A stretch of 64,000 nt of DNA, taken from positions 62,001 through 126,000 of the forward strand of contig JACCGJ010020258.1 in NCBI GenBank assembly GCA_013407085.1, read 5' to 3'. Under the pieces are notes generated by a model. That model was not told where the DNA came from, did no database searches, and saw only the letters and a program-made list of their open reading frames with translations. Position 1 is the first letter of the stretch, and every line of letters starts with the position of its first letter. Shown in pieces: positions 20,300 through 30,165 of the stretch. The stretch comes from Atriophallophorus winterbourni. Its lineage: Eukaryota; Platyhelminthes; Trematoda; Plagiorchiida; Microphallidae. The position numbers were made by a program, and so were the translations under genes.

Positions 20300-21240
20300 T
20301 TTTATAAGTAGCTGAAGGGACTAAACTAAGCCCCAACTGATCCAACGGCGTATTGCCGCGAAGAGTCCAGCGGATACGCATAGCTGATGAGAGGCAAAAA
20401 CCTCGAAACCGGTCCTGTGCTTCCGGTGAGATTTTAACGTTTCGGAATGGTATTCTACTTTGACTTTTTCTGTGTCAGATTTTGTTTCCAGTGTCACCTT
20501 TAATAGGCGCTGTCGGTGTAAGTGTGGGATGCTTTTATGTCGAGTTAAGCGCGTCATCGATGTAGGTACTAAAGCTTTCAAGAGCATTTGTGTATAGAGA
20601 GTTTAGTCCATTCCTTAAGCACATATGCTTGTCTTGCTGAAAAATGTGTCTGTCGACTCCGATACATTTGTGTAGATTACACTGAGAGCGGTAGTGTTGC
20701 GTTTGGGGTTGCTCGGGTCTGCCAACAAGACGGTGAGGAATCCTGGCTAATGTGATTGCTATTTTATTAGATGTGGACCACGGTAAACAGGGTTCACTTG
20801 GTCCATATATATTACACCAGGATAAGCAGTTACCACACTCTGTTAAGGGAACACTTTCTGGCGTATTTTTCTCATCCTTTTTGCCGCCTTGAGCAACATC
20901 TATTTAGGGGTTGATTTGCGTTGGCAATTGTATCTACCAAAAGTGGTTTAAGTGTTTCCTCAAATTTTAGATAATTTTCCCAAATCTCTATTCGAAATTC
21001 CAGCTTTGCTTCATGTGGAGGATTTGTGGATGTATCGGTAGGATGTTTACTTCCACATGCACTATATACGTAGCAAACGCCGGAGAAATCTACTTTGTTA
21101 ATAAACGATACCACTTCCTGCGTTAGAGCTTTATCACAGTTGGTATTTACTTTAACCAAACAGCCAAAAAATTAACTACGTGAGATCTAGCACGTATCCC
21201 TTTGTTGTACATTTGACGCGCATCACGTGTTGCCTTCCTT
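20300..21240 (-). pseudogene. CR1 ORF1 remnant (zinc-finger half and RRM-like module)
   Basis: Minus frame 21159-20872 holds the second half of the PHD-like finger (HTNC-like NTNCDKALTQEVVSFINK, GVCYVYSACGSK; one Cys replaced by Tyr) and a coiled-coil-prone stretch (LEFRIEIWENYLKFEETLKPL). Frame 20587-20321 has RLTRHKSIPHLHRQRLLKV, the first RRM-like module. The same remnant occurs at 39.93-40.89 kb as part of the segmental duplication. Confidence 0.65.
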
Positions 21241-21329
21241 GTCTGGGACATCAAGGTCATCTTTCGTGTCATTGTTACAATCCGGTGAGTGGTGAGTCAG
21301 TGCACTTGGCGATGCAGTTGTTTATCGAT

Positions 21330-23309
21330 CGATAGCTACCTGTGGAGTGAATGCCATGGATCGGAGTCACGCGATCCCATCAGCAAAAAGTATTCCAGTT
21401 GAATAAAAGTGAAATAACAGGTTCAACGAGTTTCGATCTGACAGAGTTGAAAAAACTATCCGTCGATTCGGAATGATGTGATCATCTCAATAGTATTCCA
21501 ACAGGAACGATATTCTCAATCGCCAGGTATATTGCACGCGTAGGTAGATTTGGGTTAAAACTTGAAAAATTGGATTTTTAAGGATTCGCCTTGCTCGAAG
21601 TTGAAAAGGGTATATTCCAAACCAACAAATTGAGAGGAATTCAATTACCTATGAACCGCCCAAAAAAGTATGAGAGCACAAATTTATTTGTCCGCACATC
21701 ACGTCACGTCGTCTATTTTTAGGTTAATCCAATTGATATAATGTTAGTTGACGCTGAAGTATTTTGACCACAGTTTGTAGTTCACCATTTTGTGGAGAAT
21801 TCGATTTATGTTCTCATTTTCGGTTAGTAGTACCAATATTATACTTCAAATTTTTCAGGTCAAACTCGCACAACTGCACCGCTTTACATAAAATTGTCCG
21901 CTTTTCATTTTCGGTTGGAGAGCATCGATTCGTATCCCTCATACCGACAACCACCGATCGATATACGGCCGCGCCGCCAACTGACTCTCGTAAATTATAA
22001 CGATGGCCAACAACGTGACGACGACCCTTGCAAAGTGCAAACTTTTCCAAAATTTGGTAAGTCCCAAATCGCATCAAGTTAAAAGTTGTTCACGTGAATT
22101 GTGACATCTTTTTCATCGGAATAAGTAACTTTTATTATGTGTTGCTCACATCCCCATCCCTTACATTACTTTGGTCATCCATAAGCGCCTTGAGTGCTTT
22201 GACCAAGAATCACTTTGTGATTCTGTGTCTGAACATCGTGGTTCGTTGTACGAGCCCTATATAACAGTGTAATTATTCGTGGTAGAGACAAACCGTAGAC
22301 GAATAGAAACTACATTAGTGTCATTGCTTGTGAGGAAGCAATGTAGGCATCTCAAAACAAGGCCTCAACGACGCGAAGCGTAGGTCTTACAGGAAAGGTG
22401 TAACTAATCCTGTAACACTCCATAATCCGTCAAACGCCCTTCCAACAACTCGGTACAAACACTATTTCTGAGACCAGTATTCAGCGAATGCGACAAGCAC
22501 ACGCTGCACAGTCACACCGTAAACTAGACATTATTTGAAAATATGTACTGGAACTGAGTGCCATCTTACTTGGGGACAGCTTAAAGACGATAAAGAAGAA
22601 ATTTGAAATTTGTGCAGCAGCATGGACTTGAAACCGATTGAAATGTTATCATTGATACGGCTAAAACGTAAACTTACTTCACCAAATCTATACAAACTGA
22701 GGATAATTAAACTCACCTTCAATACTACATGTTGTTCTGACAAGAGCTAAACACGATATTGGTAACGTTGTATACGAAAGTTGACTGGGGTTAAGTGATT
22801 ATGCTGCCATCTTGTTTGACTATCTGTTTCAAGCTGTATTAAAATGTGATACCAGGGAAATATCACGGAATTGTGCAATGCTCTTTAAAACGCTATTAAC
22901 TGCGACCCGGAAACCAGCAACGTGGTCGACACGTTCAGAATACCACAGACACCAAACTAGAATAATGACCGACGGAAACCTCAATAAAATGAAATTAATA
23001 ACGGAACGTATGGTGGGATTAATCTTAGCCAACTGGAAAGCGAATCACAGAAATCACCAGATGCATATCAAATGTGTTTCCCTCTACTGACTCGAAGCGA
23101 TCAACTTTTTCTATTCATTTAATGTGTGCAACGCCAGTAGAATACTGAAGTATACAAAACTAAATTAAACAGTGAATTATTCTTTAATGATCCAGACTCG
23201 CATTGCAGATTGTATCACCAACAAGAAACATTTAAATTCTATCTATGTCCTCTAAAATAACAACAAAGATCCACCTTCAAGAATTTACAATCAAACTAGA
23301 ATACAGTTC
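21330..23309 (+). mobile_element. CR1 subfamily F remnant: 5' UTR, ORF1 start, internal deletion to endonuclease end
   Basis: A plausible ORF1 start ATG at 22002 (MANNVTTTLAKCKLFQNL) begins a PHD-like finger that decays after the CxxC region. RRM1-like LDII-TNVLESVP lies near 22525. At about 22785 the sequence jumps to the endonuclease end (LGLSDYAAILFDYLFQAV, corresponding to SDH...DYLFEAV of other copies). Region 21330-22001 is presumed 5' UTR. No intact frame. Confidence 0.6.
22138..22269 (-). repeat. Short interspersed repeat with internal palindrome
   Basis: A 132-bp stretch absent from the paralogous site at 42.0 kb. It contains a palindrome (GGTTCGTTGTACGAGCC) and ends in TGTGTTGCTCACATCCCC. 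The same blocks occur in both orientations in the 46.4-47.4 kb insertion. Unclassified, possibly SINE- or MITE-like. Confidence 0.6.
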
Positions 23310-24466
23310 AAGATTCAAGATTTATGGTTGAAAAAGCAATTAAATTTACAAGAACCATAAAGTGCGACTATATGTACAAAAGAATATATATGTATAAATA
23401 AAATCAAAATCAATTGGATGATGATGGGAAAAATTCGGATTAGCTCTCATATAATTGTCAAGTTTCGTTTTGAATATAGATAAACTGTTTGAGCATACCA
23501 AATCGACAGGTAAGGAATTCCAAACAAAGCAAACACGCACCGAATAAAAATACCTGCGGCAGTTCTGTTTGGAATGTGGTATTTCCAACTTGCAACCATG
23601 ACCACGGCTGTTGCTGGAAGATCGAAGGTGGAATAATAACTCCAGGAGGTGGGAAACAGTAGTAAGTATATTTTTAAGCGGGGAGAGATCACCTCGCATT
23701 CTTCTTTGTGCAAGTGTCCTCAGCTCCACTCGTCTGAGACGCCCGGCGAATGGCGTGTTTTCGAGTCCAATGACAAGCTTAGAAGCTCTCTGATATATGC
23801 GATCCAGAAGTAAAATGACTTTTTGGAGCCATGGTGACCAGGTTTGTGCGGCATAGTCTATAACCGGGTGTTTATCATGAGAGGAAAACACCCCGGGGAT
23901 AAGCGTACAAATATCCGCCGTAACATGCCGAGCAGCCGAGACGCGCTTTTGTAAACTGCTTCGCATTGTAGACCATTTTTCAAACTACCGCAAATCCAGA
24001 CACCCAGGTCCTTTTCTTCCATGGTGTACTCTAGGTTTCTGTTGCCAAGCTTGTATTGATAGAAAAAGACAAGGTCACGACCGGTCTGAATGATCTTCGA
24101 CTTTTACATATTCAAAGACCGTTTATTTTCGGATCGCCAGTTGTACAAAGCATTCAAATCGTTTTGCAGCAAAATACAATCATCAGCATTGCTGATTCGC
24201 CTCCATACTTTTATATCGTCAGCAAACAAAACCATCTTACTGTCATTTGTTATTGGTATATCGGTCACATAGACTAGGAACAGTATTGGTCCAAGCACAG
24301 AGCCTTGTGGAACACCGCTAGTGACATCGATTTTCTTCGATAATAGGCCGTCCACAAGAACTCGGATGTGTCTGTTGCTGAGGTAGTCACTTATCAATTC
24401 ATATAGTCTTCCAACAATACCGTGTTTCTTTAGCTTGTTCAAGAGTAAATTATGATCAACTCTGCC
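23310..24466 (-). mobile_element. CR1 subfamily A insertion, 5'-truncated, with empty paralogous site
   Basis: A 1157-bp minus-oriented CR1 whose 3' end (plus strand AAGATTCAAGATTTATGG) begins right after GTTC at 23309. Its truncated 5' end (RVDHNLLLNKL) is at 24466. The paralogous locus reads straight through at 43206/43207, so both boundaries are defined. No target duplication is visible, as is usual for CR1. The sequence is very close to the full element at 34.3-38.96 kb. Confidence 0.9.
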
Positions 24467-24484
24467 GAAATCGATATTTGGCAT
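23346..24484 (-). pseudogene. CR1-A ORF2 C-terminal half, frameshifted
   Basis: Frame 24484-24104 carries SGVPQGSVLGPILFLVYV and LFADDIKVWRRI (catalytic pair intact). A frameshift near 24060-24100 leads to 23966-23346, with the YAAQTWSPWLQK thumb region, LAQRRMRGDL and the terminal HSKQNCRRYFYSVRVCF. Residues upstream of 24466 belong to flanking DNA. It lacks the endonuclease and the first catalytic Asp motif. Confidence 0.88.
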
Positions 24485-24977
24485 AAGCTATTCATAGCAT
24501 CGCTACAACAGAATCGACCTGGGCAAGCTTTCGCAATTTGAGGAATCAATCTCAAATTTCAGCCGAAATGATTGGCAATATCTTCGGCTTCAGCTAGTTG
24601 TTTTAGTTGTCGCGATAAAGTTCATATGAATTGTGATGTTACCCTGACTGCTGATGCTAATGCAATTATCAATTAAGACGAAATGCCGGGGGTATGCTTT
24701 ATCTGTCATTACGCAGACTAGAACATAGAAACTGTACAAAGACGACAATGAGCACACAGACTGAGACTTATATGGTAATGTGGAATTTAGAGGACACCAT
24801 ACAGAGAATTGAAGGTTTGTTAAATGACTTATTAATTAGCAAATTGAAGCCTAGACTTAAGCGTGGATATCGTGTTTAATCTCCGGTTCTAGGGAGACAG
24901 AGAGGCAAAAATGCGTTGATTAACATAGAGACAATCAACCTATAAATTAAGAACAACTGAGCTGCTTCCATTATCCG
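24467..24977 (+). mobile_element. CR1 ORF1 remnant (PHD-like half), left of mini-LTR insertion
   Basis: Plus-strand traces of GVCFICH and an LEDTIQRIEGLL coiled-coil segment (near 24690-24830), better preserved in the paralogue at 43.3-43.6 kb (CFICHDKVHMECD, DEMPGVCFICHLC). It belongs to a CR1 ORF1 that resumes after 25756. Confidence 0.55.
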
Positions 24978-25130
24978 TGTAGAAAAGTCGAGATCAGAGC
25001 GACACGTGTATTCATTACACGTCAACAAACATATGAATCATTCATGGGAATTAGAATACAGAGATAGATACACTGACAGCTACTGCATTCTGATTGGACA
25101 ATGAGTATTCATGCTCACAGCCACTCCACA
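24978..25130 (-). repeat. 3' LTR of the mini element
   Basis: Same length as the 5' LTR and about 95% identical by eye. The outer end is TG/CA at 24978. It is flanked by target copy ATCCG at 24973-24977. Confidence 0.88.
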
Positions 25131-25144
25131 TCCTCTCGTTTTTC
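25131..25144 (-). promoter_or_regulatory. Candidate polypurine tract
   Basis: GAAAAACGAGAGGA lies directly upstream of the 3' LTR in element orientation and overlaps the gag stop codon. It is purine-only except one C, as expected for plus-strand priming. Confidence 0.65.
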
Positions 25145-25604
25145 AAATGAACTTACGTTCTGTGCGGTTGCGCAAATTTATTTCTTTTGGAGCCCCTGGA
25201 TCTCTTTCATGTTTGATCGGCTCATCGGCATCTTGGACGCGACAATTGAATTTATATCGTTCAAATGTATCGTTCACTTGACCGAGGCAATATTCTTCGA
25301 GCTTCGCGAAGGTTGTTTCCAAGTCATCTACGTCTTCGTTCTCATCAAAGTTGAAACACTGCATGAACTTCATCGCCTGATCACCAAGCGCATTCCTCAG
25401 CGTCGCCATTCGATACGCTTTATCGGTATTCGTCATATTCGCCAACGACCGAAAGTCGCTAGTCTGTTGCTTCCACAGTTTCCATCTCTCTGCCAATCCT
25501 TCACCTTCCATTGTGAGTGTTGCCGGTGGTCGAACATTAAAGCTGCTAAAACGGGCGTTGTCAGTTCTATCTGACGGTTTCTCGTCGATCACCCTCGTCA
25601 CCAT
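25143..25604 (-). CDS. Gag-like capsid protein of the mini LTR element
   Basis: A complete 153-codon ORF filling almost the whole internal region. Residues 37-127 form a helical capsid-type (retrotrans_gag-like) domain: AERWKLWKQQTSDF, then NTDKAYRMATLRNALGDQA, then FAKLEEYCLGQVNDTFERYK, the usual W-x(n)-L-x(n)-LGDQA-x(n)-LE/Y pattern of Ty3/Gypsy Gag N-terminal capsid. No CCHC zinc knuckle and no protease motif follow, and the protein ends with a basic RNRTERKF. The ATG (25604-25602) overlaps the LTR end. The ORF has no stops although the LTRs have diverged, which hints at function or a recent age. It could supply particles for, or parasitise, an autonomous relative. Confidence 0.8.
   Translation of the reverse strand: MVTRVIDEKPSDRTDNARFSSFNVRPPATLTMEGEGLAERWKLWKQQTSDFRSLANMTNTDKAYRMATLRNALGDQAMKFMQCFNFDENEDVDDLETTFAKLEEYCLGQVNDTFERYKFNCRVQDADEPIKHERDPGAPKEINLRNRTERKFI
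25592..25603 (-). promoter_or_regulatory. Candidate primer-binding site
   Basis: TGGTGACGAGGG immediately follows the 5' LTR. TGG is the expected complement of a tRNA 3' CCA. The first seven bases agree with the tRNA-Trp-type PBS known from CsRn1-clade trematode Ty3/Gypsy elements, and the rest does not. It overlaps the gag start codon by two bases. Confidence 0.5.
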
Positions 25605-25756
25605 GTAGAAAAGTCAAGATCAGAGCGACACATGTATTCACTACACGTCAACAAATATATGAATCATTCATAGGAATTAGAATACAGAGATAGATACACT
25701 GACAGCTACTGCATTCTGATTGGACAATGAGTATTCATGCTGACAGCCACTCCATA
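25604..25756 (-). repeat. 5' LTR of the mini element
   Basis: 153 bp starting TGTGGAGTGG (one end base mutated to TA/AT) and ending TTTTCTACA in element orientation. It contains a CCAAT box (TTGTCCAATCAGA) and, near its end, an imperfect palindrome around GACGTGTA...TACACGT. No obvious TATA box. Confidence 0.88.
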
Positions 25757-26690
25757 ATCCGTGTGCTTGGTAAAGGTCTGAAACAAATTCACCACAATCC
25801 GCGAATAAAAAGCGAGCCGTTAAACAACCGAATGATCACAGATAACATTTCCACCAATCGTAAGGCACACTCTTTGAGTGTCATTTGTACTGACGTTCCT
25901 GAGCATGTAAGACAGGCAAAAACACGATGAATAAAAATGGAAGGAACTGTGTGGAATTATGAACCTTGGAACTGTAGAGCCGTTAGCATTAACTCGGTTA
26001 ATTAGACGGCGTGATTCACCTCATCAGGATAAACCCAGACTGAGGGTTAACTTAGAAAATGAGCGTGACCTGGAAAATGTTCTACTAAAATCTTACCTAT
26101 TTCGGTCTAACAATTCACTGAATATTCGTCTTCATGTTTATATTCCATGGTGCGAACAGAGGAATAATAAAGGCAAGAAAGACATCATACCGAAATCTCA
26201 CAATCCTCGCAGTTCCAGAGGTGGCAAGCAATCCTGAGGCTAACGAGTAAGCTAAGAATGACTACAGGCGATGGAGTTTTCTGGATGTTACTATTTTTTG
26301 TCAAAAAGACCGTTGTCGTTGATACTTTAAGACTGCCTTCCTCGGCGAATTACAAAATTAATGTACCACGACCACTAAAAATATACTTCCTGATGAGTAC
26401 CATGGTTGATACTGTACGTTTAACTGTAAATTCTGGAAATACAAAATCCCAAAAGATGTAATCTTTAGCGATTACAAAAATATTGATATAAATGCAGCCC
26501 ACTCTGCATCCAATACTGTCCGAATTGATGAAGCCCTATTAACTGAACCAACAAATAAATCTTCAGCTGCGACATACAATCTGCAATTGAGCACAAAGCC
26601 ACCTCAAATGACTGTCGAGTGTGGATTGAAACCAGATAGAGCGATCTATTTTGGTCAAAAAGATAATCCAATTTGCGACTCTCAGTATGT
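25757..26690 (+). pseudogene. CR1 ORF1 remnant (RRM-like modules), right of mini-LTR insertion
   Basis: Traces of the first module (VICTDVPEHV near 25885, RLIRRRDSPHQDKPRL near 25990) and the second (TLRLPSSANYKINVPRPLK near 26320, FLMSTMVDTVRL) across several frames. It matches 43.7-44.3 kb. The match to the paralogue ends at about 26690, where a minus-oriented ORF1 remnant begins. Confidence 0.6.
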
Positions 26691-26699
26691 ATGCGACAT

Positions 26700-27430
26700 T
26701 TAGCCTGTACGGAGCAAATAAGAGTTTAGAAGAACGTCTTCCATCTCTTTTTGGCTTTTGAGAGTTATTCTCAGTAAACGCGGTTCGTCAAGATGAGGAC
26801 AATTTGGGTGCCGACTTAGGCGAGTTATTGAATCAGGCAGTATCGAGCTCATATCTATAATTGAACACAGCTGTTACCATTGTTCAATGTCGTGAGTTCT
26901 ACTCGAGAAAAGTGTCCCGGATGTCTCCGGCACATTTGTGCAGATTACATTGAGATTCATTTAATTTGTCTTTATTTTAGTATTACTTTTGGAGGTAGAG
27001 GATTCTGCTGATGGACAGTCAGTAGACGCCCTTTCAACTGTTCAAGCTGACTAACATCTGAGTCGCAGCTAGCGTTCGCATCACTAAACTGTTCAGCCAC
27101 CCGCAAATTCTCTTTAAGTAGCGGAGCATCTTGTGGAGGTACGGGATGTAGCGTTGGGTTTAGGTTGGTTTCATTTTTGAGTGAGTTATTGTGGGCAATT
27201 ACTATCGACTTAAATGTTTCCTCGAATTTTTGAAAACAGTTTTCTAAGTATTTTATTCGAACTTCTAGGTTTCCAGATTGTGATACATTGGTCTCGGCCC
27301 CGTTTAACGGCTTTGTTCTACAGACGCTAAGCACATAACCGACACCTGGAATTTCAGCATTATTAGTAAAGTCTACTACCTCTTTAGTCAAAACATTATC
27401 GCAATTAGTGTGTATCATAGTAGAGCACAT
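26700..27430 (-). pseudogene. CR1 ORF1 remnant
   Basis: The minus frame 27420-26972 has the second half of the zinc finger (HTNCDNVLTKEVVDF, then GVGYVLSVC with lost Cys) and a coiled-coil stretch (LEVRIKYLENCFQKFEETFKS). Below 26960 come CTNVPETSGTLF and SITRLSRHPNCPHLDEPRL, the first RRM-like module, ending VLLNSYLL near 26705. It is truncated there against the plus-oriented remnant. Confidence 0.65.
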
Positions 27431-27431
27431 A

Positions 27432-27535
27432 TACCACATGTTGTTGTTGTTGGCCTCCTTCGGTCGATGTCGACCATGGATGTACATCACAATCGCGTGA
27501 ATGTTCAAGTTTTGCAGCTTATGGAATGACTAAAC
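27432..27535 (-). mobile_element. RTE 3'-tail relic
   Basis: About 100 bp matching the RTE 3' end (GTTGTTGTTGTTGGC at the edge, then CGATGTCGACCATGGATGTAC on the plus strand), as at 3.7 kb and 39.6 kb. A severely 5'-truncated insertion. Confidence 0.7.
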
Positions 27536-27625
27536 AGTGATTCAAAGTGATTCAAAGTTGTAATGGTCTAAAAAGCATTTAGCTTAACAATAACCATAGG
27601 ATGGAGTTATAAGGTATATACAAAT
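27536..27625 (-). mobile_element. CR1 3'-tail relic
   Basis: GATTCAAAGTGATTCAAAG followed by AATGGTCTAAAAAGC and AACAATAACCATAGGATGG: the CR1 (C/D-type) 3' end in minus orientation, directly abutting the RTE tail. Confidence 0.65.
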
Positions 27626-28256
27626 CACGCGTAGTTTTCTTTGGTCCTGACATCCGATAGCAGTTGAGGTCAAGGTCGTCTGATCGTTGAATGTGGGCTT
27701 TGATAGCTCCCACTGAAACATCTAAGCGCGTATCGATCGATTAACGGTTGAGAGATGAAATTTGCGAGGTTCGCGTGTGGGCGTATTGGATGTAAATTAC
27801 CGAGTAAAACAGTCGTGGTGACCGTAGATTTGATATCACACAAAGGAAACACAGCTTGTTGAATTCAGCAGAAAAAGATCTTCCGAATGATAGCAGTCCT
27901 GAGCAAGTCAAAACAGCGACAACAAATTTTGCACGCGCACAAAATTTCCACGGTGATATGGAAATGAGGAACTTCCAAAATATTGATCACAGGAAACTAA
28001 AAATGATTGAGTCCAATAGATCTCTTCTAGCGAAATCTAATGTTGTAAGAATGATTTAGATGGAATCAGCGAGTGACGAGTAATGTTCAAAATTATCAGA
28101 AAACAAAATTATGCGCCCACCCGTTAACTGACTGACCACTACAATACTGTCCCCAAGAGTGTAGGAGAAAAAGCACAGGAGATGGAAGATTTCACGTTCA
28201 CGAAGGTACAGCGGAGCAATCACGGAACACGAATCAACGGGAAGTGTATATCAAGG
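27626..28256. other. Unassigned 0.6 kb
   Basis: No recognised element. A 67-codon plus-strand ORF (27856-28059) is rich in charged residues but has no motif and no support. Confidence 0.35.
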
Positions 28257-29766
28257 TCAAATGTTAGGTACAGTAAAACAATGTTGCAACACAGCCCTCT
28301 TCCAAGAAGCCTGGTCAGAGGTAGGTGCTGGTCGATTTAGGAGTTCCTTGAAGTGCTCCATCCATCGCTTCCATTGCCCCGATTCCTGACTGATAAGGTT
28401 ACCTTCACCGTCCTTTACTATTTTGCCGTAAGGCATTTTTCTTTCTGATATGGTTCTGGTAATGTTGTAGACAGTGTTGTGGTCTCTCTTTTCTGCTGCA
28501 TTTTCCGCCTCCGTTGCCAGCATTTCATAGAACCGCCTCTTGTCACTTCGGGCACTTCGTTTCACGACTTTATTTAGGGAGCCGTATTGTTTGATCAGTT
28601 AGTTTATATTCTTGGAGTCCTTACTACGGAGGATCTGTTGTTTCAGCTGCCTTCTCGAGTTGATCAGTGTCCAAGTCTCACTCGAGATCCACTCTTTGTC
28701 TTTCTTTAGCCGTCTGCCAATTACGTGCTTACAAGTGTGTTGCCAACAGTCTTTCAGAGCGGTCCAGTGTTCATTTATTGGGAATTCAGGGGTTAAGTTG
28801 TTGAGCGATTCGAATCTGTTCTTCAGTGAGATTGGGAAAATCTCTTTTGTACGCTCTTCCCTTAGTTTCTGCGTGTGATACTTTACACTAGGCCGACAGC
28901 CGGTTTCGTAGAAAGCTCTCAACTTGATTTCCATTGTGGCCATTAGAAGGTAGTTTTCTGAAGCAGCATCCGCGCCTCGCATTACGCGTATATCAAAGCG
29001 ACTGTCTCCGTTTTCGTGAAATCGATAGGTGATCGATTTGATTGGCAGTAACACCATCAGGTGATGTCCAGGTAGCCTTGTTGAAAGATGTTGAAAGATG
29101 CTGCCTCCGATGACCAGATCGTTTAGCGCGCAAAAATCTGCGAAAAGTTCACCTTTCTCATTCATTTCACCTAGGGCATGTGTACCCATCACATTCTCTT
29201 CCTGTTGCCTGGACCCAATTTCGCGTTCATGTCACCCATCAAAATCTTGATATCTCGCTTGGGTGTCTTGTCTAGGACAGACTGCAGACGCACGTAAAAT
29301 TCTTTTTTCGACTCAAGGCTAGCATTGTTTGTGGACGCATAACATTAAATTACCGTCACATTTCTTCCCTTGGAGTTGAATCTGGCTGTGATTATCCGTG
29401 AGTCAACGGGTTCCCATCCAATGAGAGCGCCTGCAGCTATTGGGGATAGCATAATCGCGACGCCTTCTGAATGACTATGGTTCTCATCTTCATGACCTGA
29501 GTAAATAATCCGTTCCCCAGGTGCCAAAACCAACATACCAGATCCATTCCATCTACTTTCGCATATTCTCAGCAGTTGTATGCCATACATTTGCATTTCT
29601 TTCGCAACCTGTGCTCCTTTTCGGTCTCATACATCGTACGGACGTTCCATGTGGCAATTTTTGTTGTAGCTTTTATCGACAGAAGATTCATCTGCTGGCT
29701 GGCTTCCGGTGGTCTTTCACCAGTCTGCTTCATTTTTACCTCAGATGAGGTTTCTTCTCGATTCAT
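28257..29766 (-). pseudogene. RTE APE endonuclease, degenerate
   Basis: Starts ATWNVRTMYETEK (29645), the classical RTE endonuclease N-terminus, then LLRICESRWNGSG (catalytic Glu), then IMLSPIAAGALIGWEPV near 29440. A frame change follows, then GDMNA-like sequence near 29225 and THALGEMNEKGELFADFC near 29170. The last catalytic motif reads AASENYLL instead of AASDHxL, so the Asp-His dyad is lost. Stops and frameshifts lie at 29345 and between frames. The linker ends near 28260. Confidence 0.8.
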
Positions 29767-29779
29767 GCATGGAGATGTT

Positions 29780-30165
29780 ACTTTGGTATGACATGTTGCT
29801 TTGGTTTCAGTAGCGGTTTGAGGTTTTTACAGAATGGGGTTGCTGACCTGGCGTCTAACCCTCCTGCTTTTTCAGACGGGCTTGGGACCGTCCTCGGCGG
29901 AGTATTGTGATTGTGTAATCCGCAGGAAGCGGAGGTTTGGAATCATGGTTTCCATCCCCTAGATTGACTGACCTCCCAGGCTGACGAGCTTCATCTACCC
30001 GAAGCGAACTGGTTTTGAGGTGCCAGTCACCCACCTTCGCCCCTTCTCCTGTCAGTAGAAGCAGTTCAGCCACGAGCAGGCCAGCACGCCGTATGAGAGC
30101 ATTTTGTGGGTAGCGGGAGATTATCCCCACCACCACCCACAGGTGTGACAACCTTGGGAACCTCG
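29780..30165 (-). other. RTE 5' UTR-like sequence
   Basis: The minus strand carries a characteristic block (CTGACAGGAGAAGGGGCGAA, then GGTGACTGGC and AAACCAGTT) that recurs at 46.79 kb (+) and, more diverged, at 39.77 kb (+). It sits directly upstream of the endonuclease start. Confidence 0.7.

Larger units (their letters stand above)
24978..25756 (-). mobile_element. Gag-only mini LTR retrotransposon (TR-GAG/TRIM-like), with TSD
   Basis: A 779-bp element: 153-bp terminal direct repeats (24978-25130 and 25604-25756, 7 mismatches by eye), 5-bp target duplication ATCCG (24973-24977 and 25757-25761), and a 473-bp internal region. On the minus strand it reads 5' LTR, a primer-binding-like TGGTGACGAGGG directly after the LTR, a 153-codon gag-like ORF, a purine-rich GAAAAACGAGAGGA abutting the 3' LTR, then the 3' LTR. 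LTRs begin TG and end CA (one end mutated). The empty site survives at 43717-43721. No protease, RT or integrase is present. Confidence 0.88.
20450..26690 (+). repeat. Segmental duplication, copy 1 (partner 40080-44330)
   Basis: Collinear blocks match the 40-44 kb region: 20450-21650/40080-41260, 21640-22137/41300-42010, 22275-23309/42130-43206, 24467-24977/43207-43721 and 25757-26690/43717-44320. Copy 1 alone contains three interruptions: a short-repeat replacement at 22138-22269, a CR1 at 23310-24466 and the mini LTR element at 24978-25756. The shared order includes head-to-head elements of both orientations, so this is duplication of a DNA block rather than independent insertions. Confidence 0.85.
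28257..30165 (-). mobile_element. RTE-type LINE, copy 2: 5' UTR, endonuclease and linker, 3'-truncated
   Basis: Minus-strand RTE fragment complementary in extent to the other copies, with the 5' UTR-like region (30165-29780) and the APE endonuclease but no RT palm. It ends at about 28257 in the linker (MERWVEHF-like KRWMEHFKELLNRP). It abuts the PLE RT fragment at 30165. Confidence 0.8.

Noticed and set aside
25101..25574. Plus-strand ORF of 157 codons over the mini LTR element
   Set aside because: Antisense of the gag-like ORF. Element orientation is set by the PBS and PPT positions and by the capsid-like motif on the minus strand.
24978..25756. Retroviral or endogenous viral origin of the gag element
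   Set aside because: Small LTRs, no env or pol, and capsid motif of Ty3/Gypsy type. Nothing points to a virus.
27856..28059. 67-codon plus-strand ORF as a gene
   Set aside because: No motif, no start context, and surrounded by repeat relics.
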